Source of the DNA: Alitta virens
Lineage: Eukaryota; Annelida; Polychaeta; Phyllodocida; Nereididae
Direction of reading: 5' to 3'
Assembly (NCBI GenBank): GCA_932294295.1
Contig: OW028580.1
Span: 6,911,374-6,975,373, forward strand
DNA length: 64,000 nucleotides
How positions within the stretch are numbered: the stretch's first letter is position 1; each line of letters begins with the position of its first letter. Position numbers and translations under genes: made by a program. Of the stretch, positions 10,901 to 21,693 are shown piece after piece. The notes below the pieces were generated by a model that was given only the letters and a program-made list of their open reading frames with translations, was not told the origin of the DNA and did no database searches.

Positions 10901-10957
10901 CCCAATGAACCACAAAAATACCATCAGAATTTGCAAGGAAGATCCTGCGGAATCCAT
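7906..10957 (-). CDS. leg1: LEG1 (liver-enriched gene 1 / C6orf58) homologue, secreted, three exons
   Basis: Exons on the minus strand: 10957-10139, 9810-9684 and 8084-7906. The junctions are CAG|GTAAGA to TTCCAG|AAT and TCAG|GTGAGA to TTCAG|GAG, frame kept at both, giving 374 aa (human LEG1 is about 330). An N-terminal signal peptide ends near residue 22 (MVFLWFIGANS). Family signatures are clear: INPWNYIHRLGLYK (45-58), PLWGLPIQHSWQ (79-90), CISSFSWWADMNYH (115-128), FCNSVGSC, and in exon 2 LLPKRILNPDDVPPNIPDMS. N-glycosylation sequons lie at N41 (NVT) and N100 (NVS). LEG1 proteins are secreted and implicated in vertebrate liver development; the molecular activity is unknown, and the role in this animal is not shown. 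The ATG at 10957 directly precedes the signal peptide. A foldback element begins 49 bp after the stop. Intron 2 holds an unrelated coding-like fragment. Confidence 0.93.
8330..8400. repeat. TCTCACGC short repeat in LEG1 intron 2
   Basis: GTCTCACGC occurs three times within about 55 bp, once with a facing GCGTGAG that can form a small hairpin. It looks like a fragment of a dispersed repeat. Surrounding intron sequence to 8840 shows no gene. Confidence 0.6.
8842..9110 (-). pseudogene. Unrecognised coding-like fragment inside LEG1 intron 2, with in-frame stop
   Basis: Reading the minus strand from about 9106, one frame gives VSLFKRNKGKSSFISELKK and so on, then a TAA at about 9042-9044, then CPLVLTKMTLDEEETLVKTG and ELGHIKDVNDDDLP in the same frame, until a stop at 8842. 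Composition (charged, balanced, few low-complexity runs) is protein-like and the frame is constant across the stop. I cannot name the family. It does not fit LEG1, whose exon 2 joins in frame to 8084. Likeliest is an old retrocopy or a broken transposon gene. A real exon pair with an unusual splice cannot be excluded. Confidence 0.4.
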
Positions 10958-11135
10958 TTTTATGGCAAGTCCAGTATCATGAATTCATCCTGGGTTTTAT
11001 GGGTGTGTTTATCTGAAAATAGTCAAAGTCTATGGGAATTAGTAAGCATGGTTATATTGGTCAGTTTTGTTTTATCTCATGTGAATGCATATAATCGGTC
11101 AAGGCTACCAGAGGTCATGATGAATGACATAAAAA

Positions 11136-12540
11136 ATAGGCTGCGCTGCAGCTAAACCCTCAGCGAATCCCACATAGCACACAGGCATCATTAAAATTGT
11201 TATGTGTTTGTCCGACAGGCAGGAGGGTGGGCGTTACACTTTCATTTCCAGAGCAGAACTCAAACACACACTTTCGTTTCGAGAGCTGAACTCTAACACT
11301 AATGCACTTACCCTAATAAAATTGTATACAGTAACACTCTATATGGCCTAGTTTAGACCGATCCATCTGTCCCTACATGTAGATGTAGGGACTGATTCCA
11401 AACCATAGTTTTTTTTATAAATATACGATTTTTAGCTCTTATATGTGTGAAGCAGCACTAATATAGTGGTTTATTTTATTGTCAATTCTAGATCAAAATT
11501 AACGAAAACAGGGTCCGTTTCTTAAAAAAAAAAACAGTTTCAAGTTAGACGAATTGTGCGTGGACGATTTGTTGTACGTCAAAAAACCACGGATTTTGAG
11601 AAGCCTGAATTTGTATTATAATCAAACTTTTCTCGGCTTCTGCTGGGTGGATCTTCACCAAATTTGGTTTGTAAGTTGTGCTTTTGTATTGCAGTTCATT
11701 TATAGCTGTGCTCCTAAAACTGTACAAAAGCGCAAGTTAAAACAGTTTTTGGCAGGATTTCCCTATGGTGTGAAACCGCGCTAGGCCTTGTGATAGCCAC
11801 ACTGACATATATTGGCTATGCTTTACAAAAATATTATTTTTTGAGTGTTTATATAGTGTGTGCGATGAACCAAAACAATTGCCACTTGGCCTACATAGCC
11901 TGTTATGCAATGCTAATAAGAGTCCAAGATGTCCTATTTTTTGAACTCTTGAATTTCTTCATGTTTTCATTATATTCTGTCAAGTGTAAAATAATACAGT
12001 ATTCCCATGAGTTATAAAAAAGTCTGAAAAAGTCTTACTTTATTTTTGTTAAAATTAAGTCCCGTATTAAGTCTTACTTTTGTCCACTAAGTATTACATT
12101 GTCCTATTTTGATGCAAATACACTTGGATATTAACATCTACATTGTAATATTCACGATTTGGTAAATATAAATAAATAGAAATCATAAACCTTCTTTAAA
12201 TACACAAGAACTGCGTTTAGTTTATTGTTAAATAGCCAATACCCTGATTGTTTTATTGATGAAATTAAATATATTGGTGTATATTACTATATTAGTGGTC
12301 TTATTTTTCATGTGCACATGATATTATAATGTCCTACAAATATCTTACGTCTTACGAAGGTAAACCTGCAGGAACCCTGTAATAACAGCAATCCATTATG
12401 TTCAGAGTAAAGCCTAGTGAGCATAAAAAGTATTCTCTATTCTTTTCTTGCCATTTAATTGTTCTGTTTCAAAGATTTTATGCACAATAAGGAGTATTCA
12501 GTTCACTAGAAATATCAACAGAATAGCATGTTCCTTTAAC
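11136..12540. mobile_element. Palindromic MITE-like element, copy 2 (inverted relative to copy 1), with insertions
   Basis: Matches copy 1 on the opposite strand over its right outer end (GGCTGCGCTGCAG at 11141; CACATAGCACACAGGCATC; CTCTATATGGCCTAG at 11338), its inner arm (GTGATAGCCACACTGACATA at 11791) and its interior (ATCCATTATGTTCAGAGTAAAG at 12392; TTATGCACAATAAGGAGTA at 12478). Relative to copy 1 it has an extra block at about 11361-11783 and another at about 12005-12375. It lacks the far arm. Confidence 0.7.
11361..11783. mobile_element. About 420-bp insertion within copy 2
   Basis: A block absent from copy 1. It includes a hairpin TCCCTACATGTAGATGTAGGGA near 11373-11394 and a stretch GGATCTTCACCAAATTTGGTT (about 11649-11669) that is the reverse complement of the degenerate satellite unit at 12990-13700. 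No coding function is seen in the short frames. Confidence 0.5.
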
Positions 12541-12985
12541 TAACCTACAACCCTGCAAACACAACTTTTGAATAATCTTAGTACTCACTCATTGGGACAA
12601 TATTTGACAAAAAAATACTATGATCAAATATTTAATAATTGCACATGAATTGTACAACATTTACAACTGTCATTGGTAAGTATGGGATGCTAAGGAATAT
12701 AAAGGAAGCAACACAATTTTTTGCATTTTTCAAGATTTTCCAATATTATGAACAAAAAAAGAATGTCAAAAAGAAGCTTAAAAGTGAAAGTATAATCTAG
12801 ATATGTCATTTCAAAAATGGTCATGAAACCTCAAAAAGGTATCTCTAAACTATTTTAGACATATTCTTACTAAGCTTTGTATGCATATAGGTGCAGTAGT
12901 GTGTGAGTCCTGCTCTGGAAAAAGAAATTTGTATGTGTTTTATTTTGTCTTTTTTCTCCAAATATTTTAAAACACCGCTAAGATA
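12541..12985. other. AT-rich stretch without recognisable genes
   Basis: No splice-linked frames, RNA gene or clear repeat boundary seen. Confidence 0.5.
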
Positions 12986-12989
12986 TGAT

Positions 12990-13700
12990 GATAAAAACCC
13001 TGCAGAGTATACAAACCAAATCTGATGAAGATTCAATCACCCGAATAGGAGCTATACCATTTTACCCCATGACAACCATAAAGTGTGACAACGTGATGGT
13101 ATCACCCTACAGAGTAAAAAAATCAAATTTGATGAAAAATCTGGTCACCCAAATATAAGTTACCACATTCTACATGTACTACCCATGGTCCGTATGGATA
13201 CCAAAGTCTACCCTTGTCTCCATGCTCCATGGCAACTATATTCGTTTCAGATTCTTTTGGTATTACCCTGTAGAGTTGACCATATTCAGTGAGAATATGA
13301 TCACCCAATTATAGGATTGTACCCGCAAACACCCTGTGGAGTATACATAAATCAAAGCAAATCTGAATCCGCCAAACAGATATTTTAGCATTTTACCCCA
13401 TCATGGGGTAATTACCCATGGCAACATTTACCATAGAAAAGCCTATAGAAGTGTGAGAACATGATGGTAACACCCTGTAGAGTACACAAACTATATTTTG
13501 TGCAGATCCCATCACCCGATTATATATTAACCCCTCATGGAAGTAATTACCCCACAGTAACAATATAAGGTTTAGAGACTTTCGTTATCTCCCTGTGCAG
13601 CATATGAAGGATCTGATCACCCAAACAGAAGTTATAACATTTTACCCATCATAGGTTAATTACCCCAAGGCAGCCAATAGAACCCCAACCCCAAATAACA
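12990..13700. repeat. Degenerate tandem/satellite repeat, about 65-160 bp spacing
   Basis: The words CCCTGTAGAGTATAC, then AAATCTGATGAAGAT, then ATCACCCAA and TTTTACCCCATCATGG recur in this order at about 12998, 13105, 13264, 13329, 13470 and 13589. Units vary in length by internal deletion, as in an old satellite. The reverse complement of one unit part occurs at about 11645. Confidence 0.7.
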
Positions 13701-14234
13701 ACCCCATATGCTCTGTTATTCATTCATTGAAGTAACCATGCTCTCGCCAAAATATACCCCCACAGTATTTTTTTCCGTAGAAGAGCTAAATGAAAGACAT
13801 AAACAGAAGGTGCTAACCCCACACATTCGGGACCTGGCCAATGTTGTAACCTTTGGACCACCCAGCTGTTCATTCCTATTATTTGTTCTACCATCCTAAA
13901 AACTATCATTTAGTCCCTCTAATGTTGTAGAAACACAATATAAGGTTTGACTTTATCCAATACATATTCCGAATGGACCTCACGAAGTTATGAAATGTTT
14001 GACAGTAGAAAAATTATGTTGGTCAGTCTTTTTCTTTTGTTATTCCATGTAATTTCAACAGGCAACTAAGTCTGACCTTTTCCACGCATTAAGCATTCAT
14101 TCTTGTTTGCAATGCAATTTAGAACTTCATGGACCAGACTTTGGGGCACCATGAACCACTGCAAATAGGGCTCTTTGCTTCAGTTAAAAAATATAATAGA
14201 TACATGATTTGACATGTGTCATATATGCTGCAAA
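13701..14234. other. Unannotated intergenic sequence
   Basis: Short open frames occur on both strands without protein-like conservation patterns. Nothing else seen. Confidence 0.4.
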
Positions 14235-14370
14235 TTGGATGGTAGCCTAGTGGTAAAGCACTGGTTAGCTCCCATGAAAGTACAGAGTTCGAATTCCAGT
14301 TAGTTAGTGTTATTGTTTTACGCCTCATCAGCACCTGAGTGGGCTATGTAGAGGCTCTCTAGGGTAAGAT
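14235..14370 (+). mobile_element. tRNA-derived SINE
   Basis: Internal Pol III promoter is visible: A box TAGCCTAGTGG at 14243-14253 and B box GAGTTCGAATTCC at 14285-14297, spaced as in tRNA-derived SINEs. No tRNA cloverleaf can be drawn. Confidence 0.7.
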
Positions 14371-14454
14371 TGATTATCTATAGTTGGTAGTAGAAACCAG
14401 AAGCATGTAAAAAATCAATAATTGTCTGCGTTGGATAGCTGGAGCAGCTTGTGC

Positions 14455-14580
14455 AATGCACACTGTCCTGTTTTAGCCACTGGGGATAGAGGACTTCACC
14501 CCAAGTGTTTCCACCCTCGCCGCGTGGAGGCCCAGGACCTTCGAGGGCTAGGGTTCGAATTCCAACATAGACACTTTTGA
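14455..14580 (+). mobile_element. Probable second tRNA-derived SINE fragment
   Basis: B-box GGGTTCGAATTCC at 14551-14563, preceded by a weak A-box-like TAGCCACTGGG near 14475. The body has no gene. The assignment rests mainly on the B box. Confidence 0.45.
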
Positions 14581-14857
14581 AATATCGTTTGCCCTCTGCA
14601 CATGTATCAAAACATTTCGCAATACTCTCTACCATTTGACTGATGAGGATACTAGCATCATACAAGTAATTAAAGAAATGAAGGACAATATGTGTGACTT
14701 GCTAAATGATGAGGAGCAAAATGATTTCATGGACTTTCTCTGTTCAAAATGACACTTATATTTATTTATATTTTATATTATTGTAATTAGCTATATACAA
14801 ACTGATAATCATTTAATGTAATATATACTTTTACTTCAAGTGGAAGTGTATTAATAA

Positions 14858-14859
<2 letters not shown>

Positions 14860-14884
<25 letters not shown>
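14860..14884. repeat. (TA)n microsatellite
   Basis: Uninterrupted TA dinucleotides, about 12 units, in AT-rich sequence. Confidence 0.95.
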
Positions 14885-14890
<6 letters not shown>

Positions 14891-15500
14891 AATGGTCGTT
14901 CTGACAACAGAGTAGTCTTATTGGGTGGTCAATCTGGTACTACCTTAACTTAGGGGAATGCATTTAAATAGTTTTTTTTTTTTAATTCATGCATTTCCCA
15001 AACCAGTTGCTATCTTGTTTTGATACTACTGCTGTTTATTGAGATATATGTATGTACAATTTTCTGGTTGAAAATAAAAAAATCTGAAATCTAAATCTAA
15101 CTGAGAAGGTTGTAACATTTTTTGGTAAGTGTCTTTCCTGTCATACAAGCAATTAAACACAATGCTAACAGTTATAACTAGTTACAGCTTCATAGGCCCT
15201 TAAGTTTAACTTAAGTTAATCCTCATTTTAAAGACTGAATATTATAGCCAGATGCAATGAAGTGTTCCAGCTAACTCTGAAAGTGTTCGTGCAATGTCTG
15301 CATTGTTTTGATATCTTGGTCACCCATATGTGCAGTAGATGTGTGCTTTTGTTTAAAGCCAATTACTAGCAATAATTAGCCTGTTGACTTATTCAAACAA
15401 GTTAACTTACGTTAAAAGACATGCGCTTAACTGGATTTTGCTTTAGCTCATTGGTGTTTCTTATGTTATAAAATATAGTAAACTTCACGATCTCGCTGGT

Positions 15501-15690
15501 GGGGCCCTAGCTCAGTGGTAGTTCACTGGGCTTCCAACCACTGGGTCCCGGGTTCAATCCCCGGGTGAGCCTAAGTTGGATGGCTGTTTCATCCATCATC
15601 TCATTGCCATGGTCCCTGACTGTCCGAATTAGCCCATCAGGTGCAGAAATACAGGATGTAAAGCCCTAATACACCCACCCACCCTCACTA
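15501..15690 (+). mobile_element. tRNA-derived SINE, family A
   Basis: A tRNA-like head has A box TAGCTCAGTGG at 15508-15518 and B box GGTTCAATCC at 15551-15560. It is followed by a tRNA-unrelated body beginning GAGCCTAAGTTGGATGGCTG and containing TTTCATCCATC. The same head and body occur on the minus strand at about 54605-54745, defining a family. The acceptor-stem halves do not pair well, so it is not a functional tRNA gene. Confidence 0.85.
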
Positions 15691-15699
15691 ACTATAAAT

Positions 15700-16585
15700 C
15701 ACATAAACTATGACAACTACACATGCATTTGCAAAATTTGAAAATATTTCATACTGACCTTTTCAATGCAGAAACGATGAACAAAGATTTGAGAATTATG
15801 TATAAGCACGTCGCAAAACAAATTTGTCCCAAATCTCTATGTGTATTCAACTGTCACAAATGACAGATGATTTTCGATATTTGTTGAATTACCCCCAAAA
15901 AACCAAAAAAAAAAAAAAAATCACAGTGTAATGTATGGAGAACAGAATAGAGTCAAGTCCAGGGGTATAGGTTGAGAGAGGTGTTTATTGTGGTGGAAAC
16001 ACCCAAACTGACTGAGGTCCAGTCTGACCTTGCTATATACAGTCAATTCAAACAAAGGATACAAAGGATTGTGGGGGCAAGTTGCACTCTTATTAATTAT
16101 GCAAATGATGCAGGTGCACTGGCTAGACAATGGAATATATACCAAACAAAGAAGGACTAAATTCACACACAAGTAATTATGAAACATGATCTATAAAATT
16201 GAAATATTAATACATGACAATAGGCTGCTACAACAGGATACCCTCGGCAAATTAAAAAAACCAACAATGAATATTGGCCTCAGTGAAAAAATTTACAATA
16301 GAAAAATTATTTATGGTAGCCCAAAAAGATAAATATATTGCAATACAACTTTGTAATGTACCATTGCTTAGTGAAGTGCATAAAGACAGCAGGCAAAAGG
16401 GCAAATTGTTATGTTTTTTTTTTGGGCATATATTTAGGTGGATTTGTTTCCCTTTAAAAATATGAATAATGAATATACAAACAGTATGACAATAAAGTTA
16501 TAAATTTTTTTTAAATATACACTTAATAGGGCATATCCAATTTGACGGATAACATAAACATAAAACATGTAAACATACAGCCAAT
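15700..16585. other. Unannotated AT-rich sequence
   Basis: Includes an A-run at about 15906-15920. No gene or repeat family recognised. Confidence 0.4.
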
Positions 16586-16589
16586 GGTT

Positions 16590-16840
16590 TAGGGAATGAC
16601 GCAAACCAAACAATTGCTGAGGCAAGTAAAAGACCCCACCATGGGGTAATTGTGTAACATGGTGTGGACTCCAAGCCTTATCATCTCATCATTACATTAT
16701 CATCTCATCATTACATCAGCCTCTGGCAGCTGGTCATATAAGCTGACTAAACTTCAGACCCAGTAGCATTGACTTGGAAAATGGCTGCAACTCCGAAACA
16801 TGCTAATTATGCATGGCTAGACCTAATCAATGAAAAAGGT
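16590..16840. repeat. SINE body/tail fragment, family B
   Basis: The segment TGTGGACTCCAAGCCTTATC followed by CATCTCATCATTACAT (duplicated here) also occurs at about 18415-18455, where it follows a tRNA-like head. This copy lacks the head and carries a local duplication of the ATCATCTCATCATTAC unit. Confidence 0.6.
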
Positions 16841-16924
16841 TATCAATAAACAGAGAGAAGATACTAAGAATAATCTTGTTTTTTTTTTCAATGCTGCCTC
16901 CATTATTTGCAATTACAGATTCAA

Positions 16925-17480
16925 CATGGAACTGAAAATCTGTGCAACTCTTTATACAAAGTCCTTGGACATCTTGGTCCACTCCTTGATGGCAGCCTTG
17001 ACAGGATCATCACTTAGGTGGAGGGTCTGCTCTTAAATGCCCACACAGCTTTGTCCAGGTGTAGGTCCGAGCTAGAGGGCCAGAAATATGCTGGCCATGC
17101 ACAAGTAGGCAAAGTTGACTTAGCAGAAGTGCTGCACCTTCCTGGCCGTGTGGCAGGGGGGCCCCATCCTGGATCCACACACACTTCTCCTCACCTCAGG
17201 GTAGTTGGCCTTCAGTCATCACAAAATGTGGAACCTCAGGACCTTGTAGTAAGCATCTGCACCCAATCTTTCTCCAGGCTTGAAGAAGAATGGCTGCATC
17301 TTCTGACCTGGGCTGGATGCTTGATCCTGAGGGTGCCCTTAACATCAGTTGTTGAGTGCATAAGGAATCGGTCATTTCAGTGGTTCAAACAGCTACCATT
17401 GTTGGGAACGCGTAGGATTGACTTTGGCAGAGAGCAAGTCTGCAACCTTTTGTCCATCTGAGTTGTCATTTTACGTTCTA
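16925..17480 (-). pseudogene. Dead Tc1/mariner-like (DDE) transposase fragment
   Basis: The minus strand encodes, in shifting frames, pieces typical of a Tc1/mariner transposase C-terminal half: KVADLLSAKVNPTRSQQW near 17460-17410, MQPFFFKPGEKIG near 17300-17260, VWIQDGAPCHTARKVQHF near 17185-17125 (a frameshift after the catalytic D; the DxAPxHTA motif is the family hallmark), and KAAIKEWTKMSKDFV near 17005-16965. Several stops and at least one frameshift make it non-functional. The 147-codon open frame on the plus strand here (17018-17461) is only the antisense shadow. I found no inverted ends. Confidence 0.82.
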
Positions 17481-17865
17481 GGTCCATTGACCCATTTTAC
17501 GCATTAAAGTTCAAGGTGTGGATCGGTGCAAACAGAATGCTAGACAGAGAGCAGGAGAGAGTGCATTGAACAGAGCCCTGTGTTGGCCACTGGGGTTTGA
17601 GGTTATCATCACCTACATACAGTGTTAGCACCAAGCTTGCCATAAAGAGGCCTTGGACTTTCAAGAGCACTCCAAAAGGAGTGGAGAAAGAATATATGGT
17701 GTAAGTCGGAGTATTGAAGGGTCAGAGGACAGTGTAACAATCTAGGGAAAGTATTTGCCATTCAATTCAAGGGGGTTAAATGATGCACTGGCAGATCCAG
17801 TAGCCCCCCCCCCCCCCATAGAGGCAGGGCTGGATCCACCAGTGAATTGATAAGGGCACTGAGGC

Positions 17866-17955
17866 TAGGATTTGAACCCACAACCTTCAATGGAGCCAGT
17901 GTTAAAATGACCAAAGCCTAACATATGCTAACCACTTTACTACAGTTCACCCACT
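17866..17955 (-). mobile_element. tRNA-derived SINE head, minus strand
   Basis: Reading the minus strand, an A-box-like TAGTAAAGTGGTTAGC (17944-17929) is followed by B box GGGTTCAAATCC (17879-17868). A C-run of about 13 lies just beyond at about 17804-17817. Confidence 0.6.
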
Positions 17956-18169
17956 GGCGCCCAGCTGCAGCTAAATACTCCTTATCAAAATGTTCAGCTT
18001 TTATCCCAAGTTAGTGCATCTCCCTAAGTGAAAATATCCAAAAAATCAATGGCCTCTAAGACAATTGTTCAGAGCAGCTGACCACCAAGTACTTCTACCA
18101 TTGAAGCTAAAGGGAACCCCCCCCCCCCCTCCACTGCCATCCAAGTGCCTCCTTAAAATATCATATCCC

Positions 18170-18510
18170 CAGAGTATCTCTTCCGCAGGATGACTCAATA
18201 AAGACCTTAACCAGAAGTTGACGCCACTGCAAAGACCAACTAAGCTACAACAATGAAAGTCATGCGTTCAATTCCCAGGCTGGGCACTCTTCATGAGCTA
18301 CATTCCAGCTGGATGTTGTCGCACGAGACATTAATTTGGAGGTCCTTGCACTCTGTGTTTATCCGAAGCAATTAAAGACCCAACCCAAGGCATAAATGTG
18401 TGACATACCATATAGTGTGGACTCCGAACCTTATCATCTCATCATTACATCTGCTTCAGGCTAAGCTTCAGACCACTGAGACCAGTGCATCATCTGTAAG
18501 ACTAACGTAT
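18170..18510 (+). mobile_element. tRNA-derived SINE, family B, fuller copy
   Basis: B-box-like GCGTTCAATTCCC near 18264-18276 is followed by a body ending in GTGTGGACTCCGAACCTTATC and CATCTCATCATTACAT, shared with the fragment at 16590-16840. The A box is eroded. Confidence 0.55.
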
Positions 18511-18514
18511 ATCA

Positions 18515-19471
18515 AAAACTAAGATTGTTAAATTCAAAGGTTCCCATCAATGCTCTTGACATTTACTTTCAATGAAAATCACATGATTTAATTGCCAATC
18601 ATTTTAATAATTAACCTCAGAATGAAACATTTCTGATACAGCCCCAGTCACACAATCAATAAAACCCTTTTGATGAAAATCACAAGTCACCAACACACTT
18701 TTTCAATTGACTGACAAATCAAAACAAAAACATAATTTGATTCTAAACACAGATATTGTGTGCACTTTATTATCATCTGTTAAATACGAAAAACATGAAT
18801 GTAGGGACCATTTATTGACCTACAGAATCACTGGACTTTGTAACCAAAGATTTGGAACCTGGTAAGATTATTATAAATAATATATTAAATATTGGTGGTC
18901 CACCGGGCATAGTTTCTTTCTTTTCATATATACAATGTATACACAGATTTTTGGACAGACATAACAATATGGCACATTAAATATTCATAAAAAAACAACG
19001 ATCAAAAATGTAAAAATGATTCTATGTCATGTAGTGTTTTACGTCGTGAAAATGGCAAAAACATTGTAAATTCAAATCCATGTTTTCCCTGAGAAGGCTT
19101 TAGAAAGCACTACCATGATTTCATTGCCAATCATATTAAGCCAGGAAAATGATCTCATGATGCTCAGACCTTCGCTTTATTAAATTTTTTTGGAATTGAT
19201 ACCCGATAGGGTGCAATGTAAATAACTGTTCAATGGTCGAGTGAGCGACACTTAGATGTCGTGAAATGGCAAAATGGCCAAGACATTGTAAAATAAAAAT
19301 ATTTGTTGTATGCAAATTTGAACTATTTATGTCTCACAAAATAACAGAATGTAAAAGTATCATGTAAAAATTGTATTATAGATAATTTGCAGTGTCTCTT
19401 CAAAACCCTAAAATACATTTTAGCATGTATGGAAAATAGCAGATGTTACACCAAATATAGGCAAATCTTAG
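18515..19471. other. 3' flank of FAXC copy B
   Basis: AT-rich. A possible poly(A) signal for copy B (AATAAA on the minus strand) lies at 19176-19181, about 290 bp past the stop. A repeat shared with 20650-20800 lies at 19140-19213, and the word GTCGTGAAAATGGCAAAA recurs at about 19045 and 19259. Confidence 0.45.
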
Positions 19472-20649
19472 CTATTTGATAGCTTTTCTGTATCCACCAT
19501 GGTTGATATAGTCAGCCCAGTCGTCCCAGAACTCTTCTCTCATTCGTAAAAGATACTCTTCCAAGTTCGGAAAGTCGTCTGAAAGAATGGAAGTTTTATA
19601 TTTATTATCATGACTATGTCACAAATAAGTAAATGTGTATCATGATGGAGGGATTGATTGCTTATTCCTTCTGTAATAAAACAAACTTTGGTATCTATTT
19701 CCAGTCTATTTTGAATTCTCTAAGAGAATTACAACGTATTCTCAACTCGTAAACTTGGCTCATGTATTGAATACAACTCCTACCAAGAATGTGCTTTATC
19801 AGTGGTCTCTAATCCCATTAGCTTTTAGATATATTATGCTGCATATACAGTGGTGAGTTGTATTTGACACCGAAGCTAACTTAACAATCAAACAAAATAA
19901 GTCAGCAATTAATTGCAAACATTATGCGCATAATGTATTTGCCAGAAGAAGAAAAACAATATTTTACTTCACAATTGAATAGCCTAAACCATTCAACATA
20001 TTATTATTGTCATTATTATTTAAGTTATAAAACAAGTATAAAAATTATATAAAATCGAGAATAAAAATAAAGATGTACACTATTGAATTCTAGTTTGTAT
20101 GTTTTTTAAAAAGTAAAGTTTTTAAAGATTGTTTAAAAGATGCAAGACTAAGAAAGTTCTAAGATGAGCGGACAGCTGATTCCAAAGTCTTGGGGCAGAC
20201 CACATATTAAAAATAATTACAAGTATCAACAACACCTCTTTATTATGATATTCTCATACTGACCTGACACCGCTTTTTCATACACAGTCCCCGGAGCATG
20301 CCATTTACATTGACTCAACATCCCAAACAATGCACAATCCACTTCACTGATCTTGTCTCCCATGAAGTAGGGTTTCTTTCCTGGAATTTACAAAATCATC
20401 GAGCGGTAAAAGGTTGAACATGAGGGTAAATCTTAATAATTATGGTACTTGTATAAATTGCATAGTAAAAAAGCCACAGAAAAATTGGACCATTCATATG
20501 ACAAACTATTCTGGAAAGTCAAAAAAGGTTTGTTGTTGATAGATAGATAAATTTTATTGACAGTAAAAGAGTCAATGCTGACCCATATATATAAACCATG
20601 TTTCATTATCATCATTGATCATGCGGGTCTGGTTCAAACTATATATATT

Positions 20650-20800
20650 CCTGAAAAATGATCTCATGATGTTCCGACCTTCGTCAAATTTATAAGCTTG
20701 GTCATCCAACCTTTTTCATATTTTTTTCAAATTTAAAGACTTATATTTTTCTCCATAAAAATGGTTGGCAGACACCCTTTCGGGTATCAATTCCAAAATA
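20650..20800. repeat. Dispersed repeat related to 19140-19213
   Basis: Shares AAAATGATCTCATGATG and GACCTTCG in direct orientation with 19146-19173. It also carries CACCCTTTCGGGTATCAATTCC (about 20774-20795), the reverse complement of a sequence at about 19192-19213. The two pieces bracket exons 5 and 6 of FAXC copy B. Confidence 0.6.
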
Positions 20801-21693
20801 AATGAACACATTTTCCCCGGAAAATGTTTGTATCATAATATATATATATATAGCTTTTATTGACACTTTTTCATATCAGAAAAGATACATATGTCACATA
20901 TCTACTCACTACGTCTATCTAAAACTATAGAATTTTATTCATGAACAGGTTCATTCATTCACTTATCTAAAAAGACACTACATGCATCGCTTGCCAGACT
21001 GTATTGTCGAAGGATAACCAGGAAACGCATTCCTACGACCCTAACCTATAAAAAACCAAGACCAAGGAACTGAAAATTGATAATGATAATTGTACTTGTC
21101 TTATCAAATGATTTTATTGAATGGTCCTCTGTTTGACCTGCTATGTACCATAAGGTTTTATGTTACGCATCATAGTGTCAAGTAATATTGTAATAAATGA
21201 GGTAGAAGATTAGTAACCTATTGTCATGCCAAAACTGTAGTGTATTCGTACATACACAGTTGAGCACTTACTGTGTACAAATATATGTTGTGTGAAGTGC
21301 CTATAACAGCACTATGTATATATTTCCCCCATGATACCTTAATTATAGTTAATGAAGAATTGTCACCTTTTATAGACTTAAATTGCCTTTGAGTGTTTAG
21401 TTGTGCTTACTTATCATGCTTATGTTATTTACTCCTTGTTTTGCTCTCATGTGGGAATACAGAACAACAACATTCCTTGACCAGTAAACCACTATAAGAA
21501 AATATGTCTTGACCCCGCCTAGTTTTGGCAAGCTCCTGCAGGCTGAGCCAAGAGGAGAGATCTGCTAAGGTAATCTACAGGGTGACCAGTGGGTAGCAGC
21601 AGACAGGTGAGACAGGGCCTGTGCTAAATCCCTAAGACAGGAAGAGAGGAATCGTCTCAGGAAATTGGGAGTAGAGTAATATAGTTAATTACA

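Noticed and set aside
10204..11155. Plus-strand open frames of 73-117 codons
   Set aside because: Antisense to LEG1 exon 1 and its upstream region, with no family signature.
15501..15573. Possible functional tRNA gene
   Set aside because: A and B boxes are good, but the acceptor-stem halves do not pair, and the same sequence continues into a shared SINE body also found at 54605-54747.
17018..17461. 147-codon open frame on the plus strand
   Set aside because: It is the antisense of a decayed transposase whose motifs are recognisable on the minus strand.
20433..20615. 60-codon minus-strand frame as a missing exon of FAXC copy B
   Set aside because: The peptide has no likeness to FAXC exons 2-4 and lacks matching splice sites.
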